Assembly (NCBI GenBank): GCA_964058805.1
Contig: CAXKVV010002170.1
Location: 243,001 to 307,000 of the forward strand
Reading direction: 5' to 3'
DNA length: 64,000 bases
Source: Schoenoplectus triqueter
Lineage: Eukaryota > Streptophyta > Magnoliopsida > Poales > Cyperaceae
The translations under genes and the position numbers were made by a program. Shown here piece by piece: positions 12,901 through 25,299 of the stretch. The notes beneath the pieces are model-generated. The model ran no database searches. It was not told the DNA's origin and saw only the letters and a list, made by a program, of their open reading frames with translations. Positions within the stretch are counted from its first letter, which is position 1. Each line of letters opens with the position of its first letter.

Positions 12901-15799
12901 CCGAGGGCGTCGGGTCGCGTTTTCATGTTTTGCGCGCCCGGACTCGGTTTCGGCGGTAACGAGGGCGTCGGGACCTGTTTTCATGTTTTTTTGCTCTCGG
13001 ACTCGGTTTTGGCGGTACCGAGGGAGTCGGTACCCGTTTTCATGTTTTGCGCTCTCGGACTCGGTTTCGGCAGTACCGAGGGCGTCGGGTCCCGTTTTCA
13101 TGTTTTGCGCTCCCGGACACATTTTCGGCGGTACCGAGGGAGTCAGGTCCCGTTTTCATGTTTTGCGCTCTCGGACTGGGTTTCGGCGGTACCGACGGCG
13201 TCGGGTCCCGTTTTCATGTTTTGCGCTCCCGGAATCGTTTTCGGGGGTACCGAGGGCGTCGGGTCCCGTTTTCATGTTTTGCGCTCCCGGACTTGTTTTC
13301 GGCGGTACCGAGGGCGTCGGGACCCGTTTTCATGCTTTGCGCGCCCGGACTCGGTTTCGGCGGTAACGAGGGCGTCGGGACCTGTTTTCATGTTTTGCGC
13401 GCCCGGACCCGGTTTCGGTGGTACCGATGGCGTCAGGACCCGTTTTCATGTTTTGCGCTCTCGGACTCGTTTTCGGCGGCGCCGAGGCTGTCGGGTCCTG
13501 TTTTCATGTTTTGGGCGCCCGGACTCATTTTTGGAGGTACAGAGGGCGACGGGTCCCATTTTCATGTTTTGCGCGCCCGGACTCGTTTTCGGCGGTACCG
13601 AGGGCGTCGTGTCCTGTTTTCATGTTTTGCGTGCCCGGACTCGATTTCGAAGGTACCGAGTGCGTCGGGTCTCGTTTTCTTAATTTGGGCGCTCGAACTC
13701 ATTTTCGGCGGTACCGAGGGCGTCGGGTCCCGTTTTCACGTTTTGCGCGCCCGGACTCGGTTTCGGCCGTACCGAGGGCGTCGGGTCCCGTTTTCATGTT
13801 TTGCGCTCCCGGAATCGTTTTCGGCGGTACCGAGGGCGTCGGGTCCCGTTTTCAAGTTTTGCGCTCCCGGACTCGGTTTCGGCGGTACCGAGGGCGTCGG
13901 GTCCCGTTTTTCATGTTTTGCGCTCCCCGACTCGTTTTTGGCGGTACCGAGGCCGTCGGGTCCCGTTTTCATGTTTTGCACTCCCCGACTCCTTTTTCGA
14001 CGGTACCGAGGGCGTCGGGACCCGTTTTCTTGTTTTGCGCTCCCAGACTCGTTTTCGGCGGTACCGAGGGCGTCGGGCCTCGTTTTCATGTTTTGCGCGC
14101 CCAGACTCATTTTTGGAGGTACAGAGGGCGACGGGTCGCATTTTAATGTTTTGCGCGCCCGGACTCGTTTTCGGCGGTTCCGAGGGCGTCGGGTCCCGTT
14201 TTCATGTTTTGCGTGCCCGGACTCGATTTCGAAGGTACCAAGTGCGTCGGGTCTCGTTTTCTTAATTTGGGCGCTCGAACTCGTTTTCGGTCATACCGAG
14301 GGCGTCGGGTCCCGTTTTCACGTTTTGCGCGCCCCGACTCATTTTCGACGGTACCGATGGCGTCGAGACCCGTTTTCATGTTTTGCGCTCTCGGACTCGT
14401 TTTCGGCGGTACCGAGGGCGTCGGGTCCCGTTTTCATGTTTTGCGCTCCCGGAATCGTTTTCGGCGGTACCGAGGGCGTCGGGTCCCGTTTTCATGTTTT
14501 GCGCTCCCGGACTTGTTTTCGGCGGTACCGAGGGCGTCGGGTCCCGTTTTCATGTTTTGCGCTCCCGGACATGTTTTCGGCGGTACCGAGGGCGTCGGGT
14601 CCCGTTTTCATGTTTTGCGCTCCCGGACATGTTTTCGGCGGTACCGAGGGCGTCGGGTCCCGTTTTCATGTTTTGCGCTCCCGGACTTGTTTTCGGCGGT
14701 ACCGATGGCGTCGGGACCCGTTTTCATGTTTTGCGCTCCCGGACTCGGTTTCGGCGGCGCCGAGGGCGTCGGGTCGCGTTTTCATGTTTTGCGCGCCCGG
14801 ACTCGGTTTCGGCAGTAACGAGGGCGTCGGGACCTGTTTTCATGTTTTGCGCGCCCGGACCCGGTTTCGGTGGTACCGATGGCGTCAGGACCCGTTTTCA
14901 TGTTTTGCGCTCTCGGACTCGTTTTCGGTGGCGCCGAGGCCGTCGGGTCCTATTTTCATGTTTTGGGCGCCCGGACTCATTTTTGGAGGTACAGAGGGCG
15001 ACGGGTCCCATTTTCATGTTTTGCGCGCCCGGACTCGTTTTCGGCGGTACCGAGGGCATCGTGTCCTGTTTTCATGTTTTGCGTGCCCGGACTCGATTTC
15101 GAAGGTACCGAGTGCGTCGGGTCTCGTTTTCTTAATTTGGGCGCTCGAACTCATTTTCGGCGGTACCGAGGGCGTCGGGTCCCGTTTTCACGTTTTGCGC
15201 GCCCGGACTCGGTTTCGGCGGTACCGAGGGCGTCGGGACCCGTTTTCATGTTTTTGCGCGCCCGGACCCTGTTTCGGCGGTACCGAGGGAGTCGGGACCC
15301 GTTTTCATGTTTTACGCGCCCGGACTCGGTTTCGGCGGTACCGAGGGCGTCGGGTCCCGTTTTCATGTTTTGCGCTCCCCGACTCGTTTTTGGCGGTACC
15401 GAGGCCGTCGGGTCCCGTTTTCATGTTTTGCGCTCCCCGACTCATTTTCGACGGTACTGATGGCGTCGGGACTCGTTTTCGGCGGTACCGAGGGCGTCGG
15501 GTCCCGTTTTCATGTTTTGCGCGCCCAGACTCATTTTTGGAGGTACAGAGGGCGACGGGTCCCATTTTCATGTTTTGCGCGCCCGGACTCGTTTTCGGCG
15601 GTTCCGAGGGCGTCGGGTCCCGTTTTCATGTTTTGCGTGCCCGGACTCAATTTCGAAGGTACCAAGTGCGTCGGGTCTCGTTTTCTTAATTTGGGCGCTC
15701 GAACTCATTTTCGGTGGTACCGAGGGGGTCGGGTCCCGTTTTCACGTTTTGCGCGCCCCGACTCATTTTCGACGGTACCGATGGCGTCGAGACCCGTTT

Positions 15800-16920
15800 T
15801 CATGTTTTGCGCTCCCGGACTCTTTTTCGGCGGTACCGAGGGCGTCGGGACCCGTTTTCATGTTTTGCGCTCCCGGACTCGGTTTCGGCGGTACCGAGGG
15901 AGTCCGGTCCCGTTTTCATGTTTTGCGCTCCCCGACTCATTTTCGACGGTACCGATGGCGTCGGGTCCCGATTTCTTGTTTTGCGCTCCCGGACTCGGTT
16001 TCGGCGGCGCCGAGGGCGTCGGGTCGCGTTTTCATGTTTTGCGCGCCCGGACTCGGTTTCGGCGGTAACGAGGGCGTCGGGACCTGTTTTCATGTTTTGC
16101 GCTCTCGGACTCGGTTTCGGCGGTACCGAGGGAGTCGGTACCCGTTTTCATGTTTTGCGCTCTCGGACTCGGTTTCGGCAGTACCGAGGGCGTCGGGTCC
16201 CGTTTTCATGTTTTGCGCTCCCGGACACATTTTCGGCGGCACCGAGGGAGTCAAGTCCCGTTTTCATGTTTTGCGCTCTCGGACTGGGTTTCGGCGGTAC
16301 CGACGGCGTCGGGTCCCGTTTTCATGTTTTGCTTTCCCGGAATCGTTTTCGGCGGTACCGAGGGCGTCGGGACCCGTTTTCATGTTTTGCGCTCCCGGAC
16401 TCGGTGTCGGCGGTACCGAGGGCGTCCGGTCCCGTTTTCATGTTTTGCGCTCCCCGACTCATTTTCGACGGTACCGATGGCATCGGGTCCCGATTTCTTG
16501 TTTTGCGCTCCCGGACTCGGTTTCGGCGGCGCCGAGGGTGTCGGGTCGCGTTTTCATGTTTTGCGCGCCCGGACTCGGTTTCGACGGTAACGAGGGCGTC
16601 GGGACCTGTTTTCATGTTTTGCGTTCTCGGACTCGGTTTCGGCGGTACCGAGGGAGTCGGTACATGTTTTCATGTTTTGCGCTCTCGGACTCGGTTTCGG
16701 CAGTACCGATGGCGTCGGGTCCCGTTTTCATGTTTTGCGCTCCCGGACACATTTTCGGCGGTACCGAGGGAGTCAGGTCCCGTTTTCATGTTTTGCGCTC
16801 TCGGACTGGGTTTCGGCGGTACCGACGGCGTCGGGTCCCGTTTTCATGATTTGCTTTCCCGGAATCGTTTTCGGCGGTACCGAGGGCGTCGGGTCCCGTT
16901 TTCATGTTTTGCGCTCCCGG
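15800..16920 (-). repeat. Higher-order duplication with 522-bp (9-monomer) offset
   Basis: The order of monomer variants at 15800-16398 is repeated at 16322-16920, an offset of 522 bp = 9 x 58. Shared markers include the TCGGTACCCG/TCGGTACATG variant, the GTCAGGTCCCG/GTCAAGTCCCG variant and the TTTGCTTTCCCGGAATCG variant. A few substitutions separate the copies, and similarity falls off after about 16920. Confidence 0.7.
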
Positions 16921-17439
16921 ACTCGGTTTCGGCCGTACCGAGGACGTCGGGTCCCGTTTTCATGTTTTGCGCTCCCGGACTTGTTTTCGGCGGTACCGAG
17001 GGCGTCGGGACCCGTTTTCATGCTTTGCGCTCCCGGACTCGTTTTCGGCGGTACCGATGGCGTCGTTACCCGTTTTCATGTTTTGCGCTCTCGGACTCGG
17101 TTTCGGCAGTACCGAGGGCGTCGGGTCCCGTTTTCATGTTTTGCGCTCCAGGACTCATTTTCGGCGGTACCGAGGGAGTCGGTACCCAATTTCATGTTTT
17201 GCGCTCTCGGACTCGGTTTCGGCGGTACCGAGGGCGTCGGGTCCCGTTTTCATGTTTTGCGCTCCCGGACTCGATTTCGGCGGTACCGAGGGCGTCCGGT
17301 CCAGTTTTCATGTTTTCCGCTCCCCGACTCATTTTCGACGGTACCGATGGCGTCGGGTCCCGTTTCCTTGTTTTGCGCTCCCGGACTCGGTTTCGGCGGC
17401 GCCGAGGGCGTCGGGTCGCGTTTTCATGTTTTGCGCGCC

Positions 17440-20400
17440 CGGACTCGATTTCGGCGGTAACGAGGGCGTCGGGACCTGTTTTCATGTTTTGCGCGCCCGG
17501 ACCCGGTTTCGGTGGTACCGATGGCGTCAGGACCCGTTTTCATGTTTTGCGCTCTCGGACTCGTTTTCGGCGGCGCCGTGGCTGTCGGGTCCTGTTTTCA
17601 TGTTTTGCGTGCCCGGACTCGATTTCGAAGGAACCGAGTGCGTCGGGTCTCGTTTTCTTAATTTGGGCGCTCGAACTCATTTTCGGCGGTACCGAGGGCG
17701 TCAGGTCCCGTTTTCACGTTTTGCGCGCCCGGACTCGGTTTCAGCGGTACCGAGGGCGTCGGGACCCGTTTTCATGTTTTGCGCGCCCGGACCCTGTTTC
17801 GGCGGTACCGAGGGAGTCGGGACCCGTTTTCATGTTTTACACGCCCGGACTCGGTTTCGGCGGTACCGAGGGCGTCGGGTCCCGTTTTCTTGTTTTGCGC
17901 TCCCTGACTCGTTTTCGGCGGTACTGACGGCGTCGGGACCCATTTTCATGTTTTGCGCTCTCGGACTCGATTTCGGCAGTACCGAGGGCGTCCGGTCCCG
18001 TTTTCATGTTTTGCGCTCCCGGACTTGTTTTCGGCGGTACCGACGAAGTCGGGTCCCGTTTTCATGTCTTGTGCTCCCTGACACGTTTTCGGCGGTACCG
18101 ATGGCGTCGAGACCCGTTTTCATGTTTTGCGCTCGCGGACTCGTTTTCGGCGGCGCCGAGGGCGTCGGGTCTCGTCTTCATGTTTTGCGCGCCCGGACTC
18201 GGTTTCGGCGGTACCGAGGGCGTCGGGACCCGTTTTCATGTTTTGCGCACCCGGACTCGGTTTCGGCGGTACCGAGAGCGTCGGGTCCCGTTTTCATGTT
18301 TTGCGCTCCCGGACTCATTTTGGGAGGTACAGAGGGCGACGGGTCCCATTTTCATGTTTTGCGCGCCCGAACTCGTTTTCGGCGGTACCGAGGGCGTCGT
18401 GTCCCGTTTTCATGTTTTGCGTGCCCGGTCTCGATTTCGAAGGTACCGAGTGTGTCGGGTCTCGTTTTCTTAATTTGGGCGCTCGAACTCGTTTTCGGCG
18501 GTACCGAGGGCGTCGGGTCCCGTTTTCACGTTTTGCGCGCCCGGACTCGGTTTCGACGGTACCGAGGGCGTCGGGACCCGTTTTCATGTTTTGCGCGCCC
18601 GGACCCTGTTTCGGCGTTACCGAGGGCGTCGGGTCCCGTTTTCATGTTTTGCGCTCCCCGACTCATTTTTGACGGTACCGATGGCGTCGAGACCCGTTTT
18701 CATGTTTTGCGCTCCCGGACTCGTTTTCGGAGGTACCGAGGGCGTCGGGACCCGTTTTCATGTTTTACGCGCCCGGACTCGATTTCGGCGGTACCGAGGG
18801 AGTCGTGTCCCGTTTTCATGTTTTGCGCGCCCGGACTCGGTTTCGGCGGTACCGAGGGCGTCGGGTCCGTTTTCATGTTTTGCGCTCCCGGACTCGTTTT
18901 CGGCGGTACCGAGGGCGTCGGATCCCGTTTTCATGTTTTGCGCTCCCGGACTCGTTTTCGGCGGTACCGATGGCGTCGGGACCCGTTTTCATGTTTTGCG
19001 CTCCCCGACTCATTTTCGACGGTACCGAGGGCGTCGGGACCCGTTTTCTTGTTTTGCGCTCCCAGACTCGTTTTCGGCGGTACCGAGGGCGTCGGGTCCC
19101 GTTTTCATGTTTTGCGCGCCCAGACTCATTTTTTGAGGTACAGAGGGCGACGGGTCCCGTTTTAATGTTTTGCGCGGCCGGACTCGTTTTCGGCGGTTCC
19201 GAGGGCGTCGGGTCCCGTTTTCATGTTTTGCGTGCCCGGACTCGATTTCGAAGGTACCAAGTGCGTCGGGTCTCGTTTTCTTAATTTGGGCGCTCGAACT
19301 CGTTTTCGGCGGTACCGAGGGCGTCGGGTCCGTTTTCATGTTTTGCGCTCCCGGACTCGTTTTCGGCGGTACCGAGGGCGTCGGATCCCGTTTTCATGTT
19401 TTGCGCTCCCGGACTCGTTTTTGGCGGTACCGTTGGCGTCGGGACCCGTTTTCATGTTTTGCGCTCCCCGACTCATTTTCGACGGTACCGAGGGCGTCGG
19501 GACCCGTTTTCTTGTTTTGCGCTCCCAGACTCGTTTTCGGCGGTACCGAGGGCGTCGGGTCCCGTTTTCATGTTTTGCGCGCCCAGACTCATTTTTGGAG
19601 GTACAGAGGGCGACGGGTCCCATTTTAATGTTTTGCGCGGCCGGACTCGTTTTCGGCGGTTCCGAGGGCGTCGGGTCCCGTTTTCATGTTTTGCGTGCCC
19701 GGACTCGATTTCGAAGGTACCAAGTGCATCGGGTCTCGTTTTCTTAATTTGGGCGCTCGAACTCGTTTTCGGTGGTACCGAGGGCGTCGGGTCCCGTTTT
19801 CACGTTTTGCGCGCCCCGACTCATTTCGACGGTACCGATGGCGTCGAGACCCATTTTCATGTTTTGTGCTCTCTGACTCGTTTTCGGCGATACCGAGGGC
19901 GTCGGGTCCCGTTTTCACGTTTTGCGCGCCCCGGACTCGAATTCGGCGGTACCGAGGGAGTCGTGTCCCGTTTTCATGTTTTGCGCGCCCGGACTCGGTT
20001 TCGGCGGTACCGAGGGCGTCGGGTCCGTTTTCATGTTTTCCGCTCCCGGACTCTTTTTCGGCGGTACCGATGGCGTCGGGACCCGTTTTCATGTTTTGCG
20101 CTCCCGGACTCGTTTTTGGCCGTACCGAGGGCGTCCGGTCCCGTTTTCATGTTTTCCACTCCCCGACTCATTTTCGACGGTACCGATGGCGTCGGGTCCC
20201 GTTTTCTTGTTTTGCGCGCCCGGACTCGGTTTCGGCGGTAACGAGGGCGTCGGGACCTGTTTTCATGTTTTGCGCGCCCGGACCCGGTTTCGGTGGTACC
20301 GATGGCGTCAGGACCCGTTTTCATGTTTTGCGCTCTCAGACTCGTTTTCGGCGGCGCCGAGGCTGTCGGGTCCTGTTTTCATGTTTTGCGTGCCCGGACT

Positions 20401-22081
20401 CGATTTCGAAGGTACCGAGTGCGTCGGGTCTCGTTTTCTTAATTTGGGCGCTCGAACTCATTTTCGGCGGTACCGAGGGCGTCGGGTCCCGTTTTCACGT
20501 TTTGCGCGCCCGGACTCGGTTTCAGCGGTACCGAGGGCGTCGGGACCCGTTTTCATGTTTTGCGCGCCCGGACCCTGTTTCGGCGGTACCGAGGGAGTCG
20601 GGACCCGTTTTCATGTTTTACACGCCCGGACTCGGTTTCGGCGGTACCGAGGGCGTCGGGTCCCGTTTTCTTGTTTTGCGCTCCCTGACTCGTTTTCGAC
20701 GGTACTGACGGCGTCGGGACCCATTTTCATGTTTTGCGCTCTCGGACTCGATTTCGGCAGTACCGAGGGCGTCCGGTCCCGTTTTCATGTTTTGCGCTCC
20801 CAGACTTGTTTTCGGCGGTACCGACGAAGTCGGGTCCCGTTTTCATGTCTTGTGCTCCCAGACACGTTTTCGGCGGTACCGATGGCGTCGAGACCCGTTT
20901 TCATGTTTTGCGCTCGCGGACTCGTTTTCGGCGGCGCAGAGGGCGTCGGGTCTCGTCTTCATGTTTTGCGCGCCCGGACTCGGTTTCGGCGGTACCGAGG
21001 GCGTCGGGACCCGTTTTCATGTTTTGCGCACCCGGACTCGGTTTCGGCGGTACCGAGAGCGTCGGGTCCCGTTTTCATGTTTTGCGCTCCCGGACTCATT
21101 TTGGGAGGTATATAGGGCGACGGGTCCCATTTTCATGTTTTGCGCGCCCGGACTCGTTTTCGGCGGTACCGAGGGCGTCGTGTCCCGTTTTCATGTTTTG
21201 CGTGCCCGGTCTCGATTTCGAAGGTACCGAGTGCGTCGGGTCTCGTTTTCTTAATTTGGGCGCTCGAAATCGTTTTCGGCGGTACCGAGGGCGTCGGGTC
21301 CCGTTTTCACGTTTTGCGCGCCCGGACTCGGTTTCGACGGTACCGAGGGCGTCGGGACCCGTTTTCATGTTTTGCGCGCCCGGACCCTGTTTCGGCGTTA
21401 CCGAGGGCGTCGGGTCCCGTTTTCATGTTTTGCGCTCCCCGACTCATTTTTGACGGTACCGATGGCGTCGAGACCCGTTTTCATGTTTTGCGCTCTCTGA
21501 CTCGTTTTCGGCGGTACCGAGGGCGTTGGGACCCGTTTTCATGTTTTACGCGCCCGGACTCGATTTCGGCGGTACCGACGGAGTCGTGTCCCGTTTTCAT
21601 GTTTTGCGCGCCCGGACTCGGTTTCGGCGGTACCGAGGGCGTCGGGTCCGTTTTCATGTTTTGCGCTCCCGGACTCGTTTTCGGCGGTACCGAGGGCGTC
21701 GGATCCCGTTTTCATGTTTTGCGCTCCCGGACTCGTTTTCGGCGGTACCGATGGCGTCGGGACCCGTTTTCATGTTTTGCGCTCCCCGACTAATTTTCGA
21801 CGGTACCGAGGGCGTCAGGACCCGTTTTCTTGTTTTGCGCTCCCAGACTCGTTTTCGGCGGTACCGAGGGCGTCGGGTCCCGATTTCATGTTTTGCGCGC
21901 CCAGACTCATTTTTGGAGGTACAGAGGGCGACGGGTCCCATTTTAATGTTTTGCGCGCCAAGACTCGTTTTCGGCGGTTCCGAGGGCGTCGGGTCCCGTT
22001 TTCATGTTTTGCGTGCCCGGACTCGATTTCGAAGGTACCAAGTGCGTCGGGTCTCGTTTTCTTAATTTGGGCGCTCGAACT
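17440..22081 (-). repeat. Higher-order duplication with 2781-bp offset (about 48 monomers)
   Basis: Sequence at about 17440-19300 recurs at about 20221-22081. Matching landmarks are 2781 bp apart (18006 and 20787; 18315 and 21096), which is 48 monomers minus 3 bp. Shared rare variants include GACGAAGTCGGGTCCCG, CATGTCTTGTGCTCCC and TTTTGGGAGGTA. The shared rare variants indicate segmental duplication of a block and not monomer-by-monomer convergence. Confidence 0.75.
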
Positions 22082-23597
22082 CGTTTTCGGTGGTACCGAG
22101 GGCGTCGGGTCCTGTTTTCACGTTTTGGGCGCCCCGACTCATTTTCGACGGTACCGATGGCGTCGAGACATGTTTTCATGTTTTGCGCTCTAGGACTCGT
22201 TTTCGGCGGTACCGAGGGCGTCGGGTCCCGTTTTCACGTTTTGCGCGCCCCGGACTCGATTTCGGCGGTACCGATGGCGTCGGGTCCGTTTTCATGTTTT
22301 CCGCTCCCGGACTCTTTTTCGGCGGTACCGAGGGCGTCGGGTCCCGTTTTCATGTTTTGCGCTCCCGGACTCGTTTTCGGCGGTACCGAGGGCGTCGGGT
22401 CCCGTTTTGATGTTGTGCGCTCCCGGACTCGTTTTCGGCGGTACCGATGGCGTCGTTACCCGTTTTCATGTTTTGCGCTCTCGGACTCGGTTTCGGCAGT
22501 ACCGAGGGCGTCGGGCCCCGTTTTCATGTTTTGGGCGCCCCGACCCTGTTTCGGCGGTACCGAGAGCGTCGGGTCCCGTTTTTATGTTTTGGGCGCCCGG
22601 ACCCTGTTTCGGCCGTTCGGAGGGCGTCGGGTCCCGTTTTCATGTTTTTCGCCCCCCGGACTTGGTTTCGGCCGTACCGAGGGCGTCGGGTCCTGTTTTC
22701 ATGTTTTGCGCTCCCGGACTCGTTTTCGGCGGTACCGAGGGCGTCGGGTCCCGTTTTGATGTTGCGCGCTCCCGGACTCGTTTTCGTCGGTACCGATGGC
22801 GTCGTTACCCGTTTTCATGTTTTGAGCTCTCGGACTCGGTTTCGGCAGTACCGAGGGCGTCGGGTCCCGTTTTCATGTTTTGCGCTCCAGGACTCATTTT
22901 CGGCGGTACCGAGGGAGTCGGTACCCAATTTCATGTTTTGCGCTCTCGGACTCGGTTTCGGCGGTACCGATGGCGTCGGGTCCCGTTTTCGTGTTTTGCG
23001 CGCCCAGACTCATTTTTGGAGGTACAGAGGGCGACGGGTCCCATTTTCATGTTTTGCGCGCCCGGACTCGTTTTCGGCGGTACCGAGGGCGTCGTGTCCC
23101 GTTTTCATGTTTTGCGTGCCCGGTCTCGATTTCGAAGGTACCGAGTGCGTCGGGTCTCGTTTTCTTAATTTGGGCGGTCGAACTCATTTTCGGCGGTACC
23201 GAGGGCGTCGGGTCCCGTTTTCACGTTTTGCGCGCCCGGGCTCGGTTTTGGCCGTACCGAGGGCGTCGGGTCCCGTTTTCATGTTTTGCGCTCCCGGACT
23301 CGTTTTCGGCGGTACCGAGGGCGTCGGGTCCCGTTTTGATGTTGTGCGCTCCCGGACTCGTTTTCGGCGGTACCGATGGCGTCGTTACCCGTTTTCATGT
23401 TTTGCGCTCTCGGACTCGGTTTCGGCAGTACCGAGGGCGTCGGGTCCCGTTTTCATGTTTTGGGCGCCCGGACCCAGTTTCGGCGGTACCGAGAGCGTCG
23501 GGTCCCGTTTTCATGTTTTTCGCTCCCGGACTCGGTTTCGGCCGAACCGAGGGCGTCGGGTCCCGTTTTCATGTTTTGCGCTCCCAGACTCGTTTTC

Positions 23598-24358
23598 GCC
23601 CTCTGTACCTCCAAAAATGAGTCTGGGCGCGCAAAACATGAAAACGGGACCCGACGCCCTCGGTACTGCCGAAATCGAGTCCGAGAGCGCAAAACATGAA
23701 AACGGGTCCCGACGCCGTCAGTACCGCCGAAAACGAGTCAGGGAGCGCAAAATAAGAAAACGGGACCCGACGCCCTCGGTACCGCCGAAACCGAGTCCGG
23801 GCGCGTAAAACATGAAAACGGGTCCCGACTCCCTCGGTACCGCCGAAACAGGGTCCGGGCGCGCAAAAACATGAAAACGGGTCCCGACGCCCTCGGTACC
23901 GCCGAAACCGAGTCCGGGCGCGCAAAACGTGAAAACGGGACCCGACGCCCTCGGTACCGCTGAAAATGAGTTCGAGCGCCCAAATTAAGAAAACGAGACC
24001 CGACGCACTCGGTACCTTCGAAATCGAGTCCGGGCACGCAAAACATGAAAACAGGACACGACGCCCTCGGTACCGCCGAAAACGAGTCCAGGCGCGCAAA
24101 ACATGAAAATGGGACCCGTCGCCCTCTGTACCTCCAAAAATGAGTCCGGGAGCGCAAAACATGAAAACGGGACCCGACGCTCTCGGCACCGCCGAAACCG
24201 AGTCCGGGCGCGCAAAACATGAAAACGGGACACGACTCCCTCGGCGCCACCGAAAACTAGTCCGAGAGCGCAAAACATGAAAACGGGTCCTGACGCCATC
24301 GGTACCACCGAAACCGGGTCCGGGCGCGCAAAACATGAAAACAGGTCCCGACGCCCTC
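23598..24358 (+). repeat. 58-bp satellite array, orientation A (up to the retroelement)
   Basis: About 13 monomers in the A orientation between the right inversion junction and the retrotransposon. The last monomer is cut after GACGCCCTC and continues on the far side of the element at 53885, so this segment and the right array were one array before insertion. Confidence 0.96.
24354..24358. repeat. Target-site duplication, left copy (CCCTC)
   Basis: CCCTC directly precedes the TG of the left LTR and recurs directly after the terminal CA of the right LTR at 53885-53889. Removing the element and one copy restores a normal satellite monomer (GACGCCCTCGTTACCGCC), as seen intact at about 7406-7425. 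Confidence 0.95.
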
Positions 24359-24640
24359 TGTGCGACCCTTTTTCGCGCGCCGCCGCACCGCCGCCGGGCG
24401 ATGGGTTCTGCGGAAGAAGGACACGGAGATCCCTCCCGAGCGTGCATCTGTTGGGTGTCGGCCGATTCTGCCGTTTAGAGATATTTGGACGCACATTCAG
24501 GGGGTTTTTTAGTGATTGTGAGTTCTTGTAGATTCCGGTGGGCGCAAGCCCCCACCGTTAATTACCCTGGGCTACGAACCTCGAGGCACCTCTGGATCTT
24601 TGAAAGAGAGAAGCAAATAGTATAGTTAAGAGATGGGCAA
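24359..24640 (-). other. GC-rich LTR 3' end (putative R/U5)
   Basis: About 280 bp that are GC-rich near the terminus (GCGCGCCGCCGCACCGCC), unlike the AT-rich middle of the LTR. In element sense this is the LTR end adjoining the primer binding site, so it should contain R and U5. Counterpart in the right LTR: 46428-46709. No coding potential seen. Confidence 0.5.
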
Positions 24641-24651
24641 GTGGTCGTCTA

Positions 24652-24663
24652 AGTTTATAAAAA
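24652..24663 (-). promoter_or_regulatory. Candidate sense TATA box, left LTR
   Basis: On the minus strand the sequence reads TTTTTATAAACT, a TATA-like element about 290 bp before the LTR 3' end. The right-LTR counterpart at 46721-46732 is the one positioned to drive gag-pol transcription. The assignment rests on the motif and position only. Confidence 0.35.
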
Positions 24664-24673
24664 GGGATCTACG

Positions 24674-24925
24674 GAAGATGAACCTACAAACAGATCGGTT
24701 CAATCTAGGGAAGACAAACCTACAAACAGATCGGTTTTATCCTATGGGGGACGAACCTACAAACAGACCGGTTCAGTCCATGCCACCTCGAGATGTAACC
24801 TTACCAACAGACCAGGTTAATCTCTTCATAGGGGGCTTGAGGTGAGTCTACATACAGACCGACTCGACCTCCGTTGATCTAGAAGATAAACCTACAAACA
24901 GACCGGTTCAATCTTAACTAGTCAA
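24674..24925. repeat. Short degenerate tandem repeat in LTR (ACCTACAAACAGACCGGTTC)
   Basis: At least five imperfect copies of AACCTACAAACAGATCGGTT / CGAACCTACAAACAGACCGG, spaced about 45-60 bp, with weaker copies (TCTACATACAGACCGACTC, CCTACAGAACGGTTC, CTACCAACAGACCGATTC) as far as about 25240. Right-LTR counterpart: 46743-46994 and onward. No gene. Confidence 0.7.
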
Positions 24926-25299
24926 CAACCAATCACACAAAATACAACTCGAAGCACTGAGCCGGTTGATCTTGAGGTTGGTGAATCAGGAGAAGGGTGG
25001 CCATGGCCCACGTATTTCTTCTCACTGATCTTCTAGATCATGAATTCGTAGCACTAAGCCGATTCATAAACCTAGGAAACACAATTGCACACAATGTCAA
25101 ACCTGAAGCGCTGGGCCAGTTCAACATTGAGGCATGTGTTAGTGAAGGAACCTACCTACAGAACGGTTCACATTCACTGTTTTGTGGATGAATCTACCAA
25201 CAGACCGATTCAATCTCACATTCTCGGGAAATGAGCCAGGAGACAAACTCATCGACGGACAAGTTCAGTCTTGCCAGCTCAAATGGTCATGAATTACTT

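Larger units (their letters stand above)
9926..23597 (-). repeat. 58-bp satellite array, inverted segment (orientation B)
   Basis: The same 58-bp satellite, now reverse-complemented for about 13.7 kb (about 236 monomers). The left switch is at 9925-9926, where CCGCCGAAAACG of A meets GGGTCCCGTTTTCATG of B, sharing only CG. The right switch is at 23596-23598, where GACTCGTTTTCG of B meets CCCTCTGTACCTCC of A, sharing TCG. As expected for an inversion, the long stop-free frames move from the minus to the plus strand throughout this segment. No other sequence is interspersed. Confidence 0.97.

Noticed and set aside
1..24358. Dozens of long open frames in the satellite as protein-coding genes
   Set aside because: They follow the repeat orientation exactly, switch strand at the inversion, and arise from a stop-free monomer with length not divisible by three. 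There is no domain, start context or gene structure.
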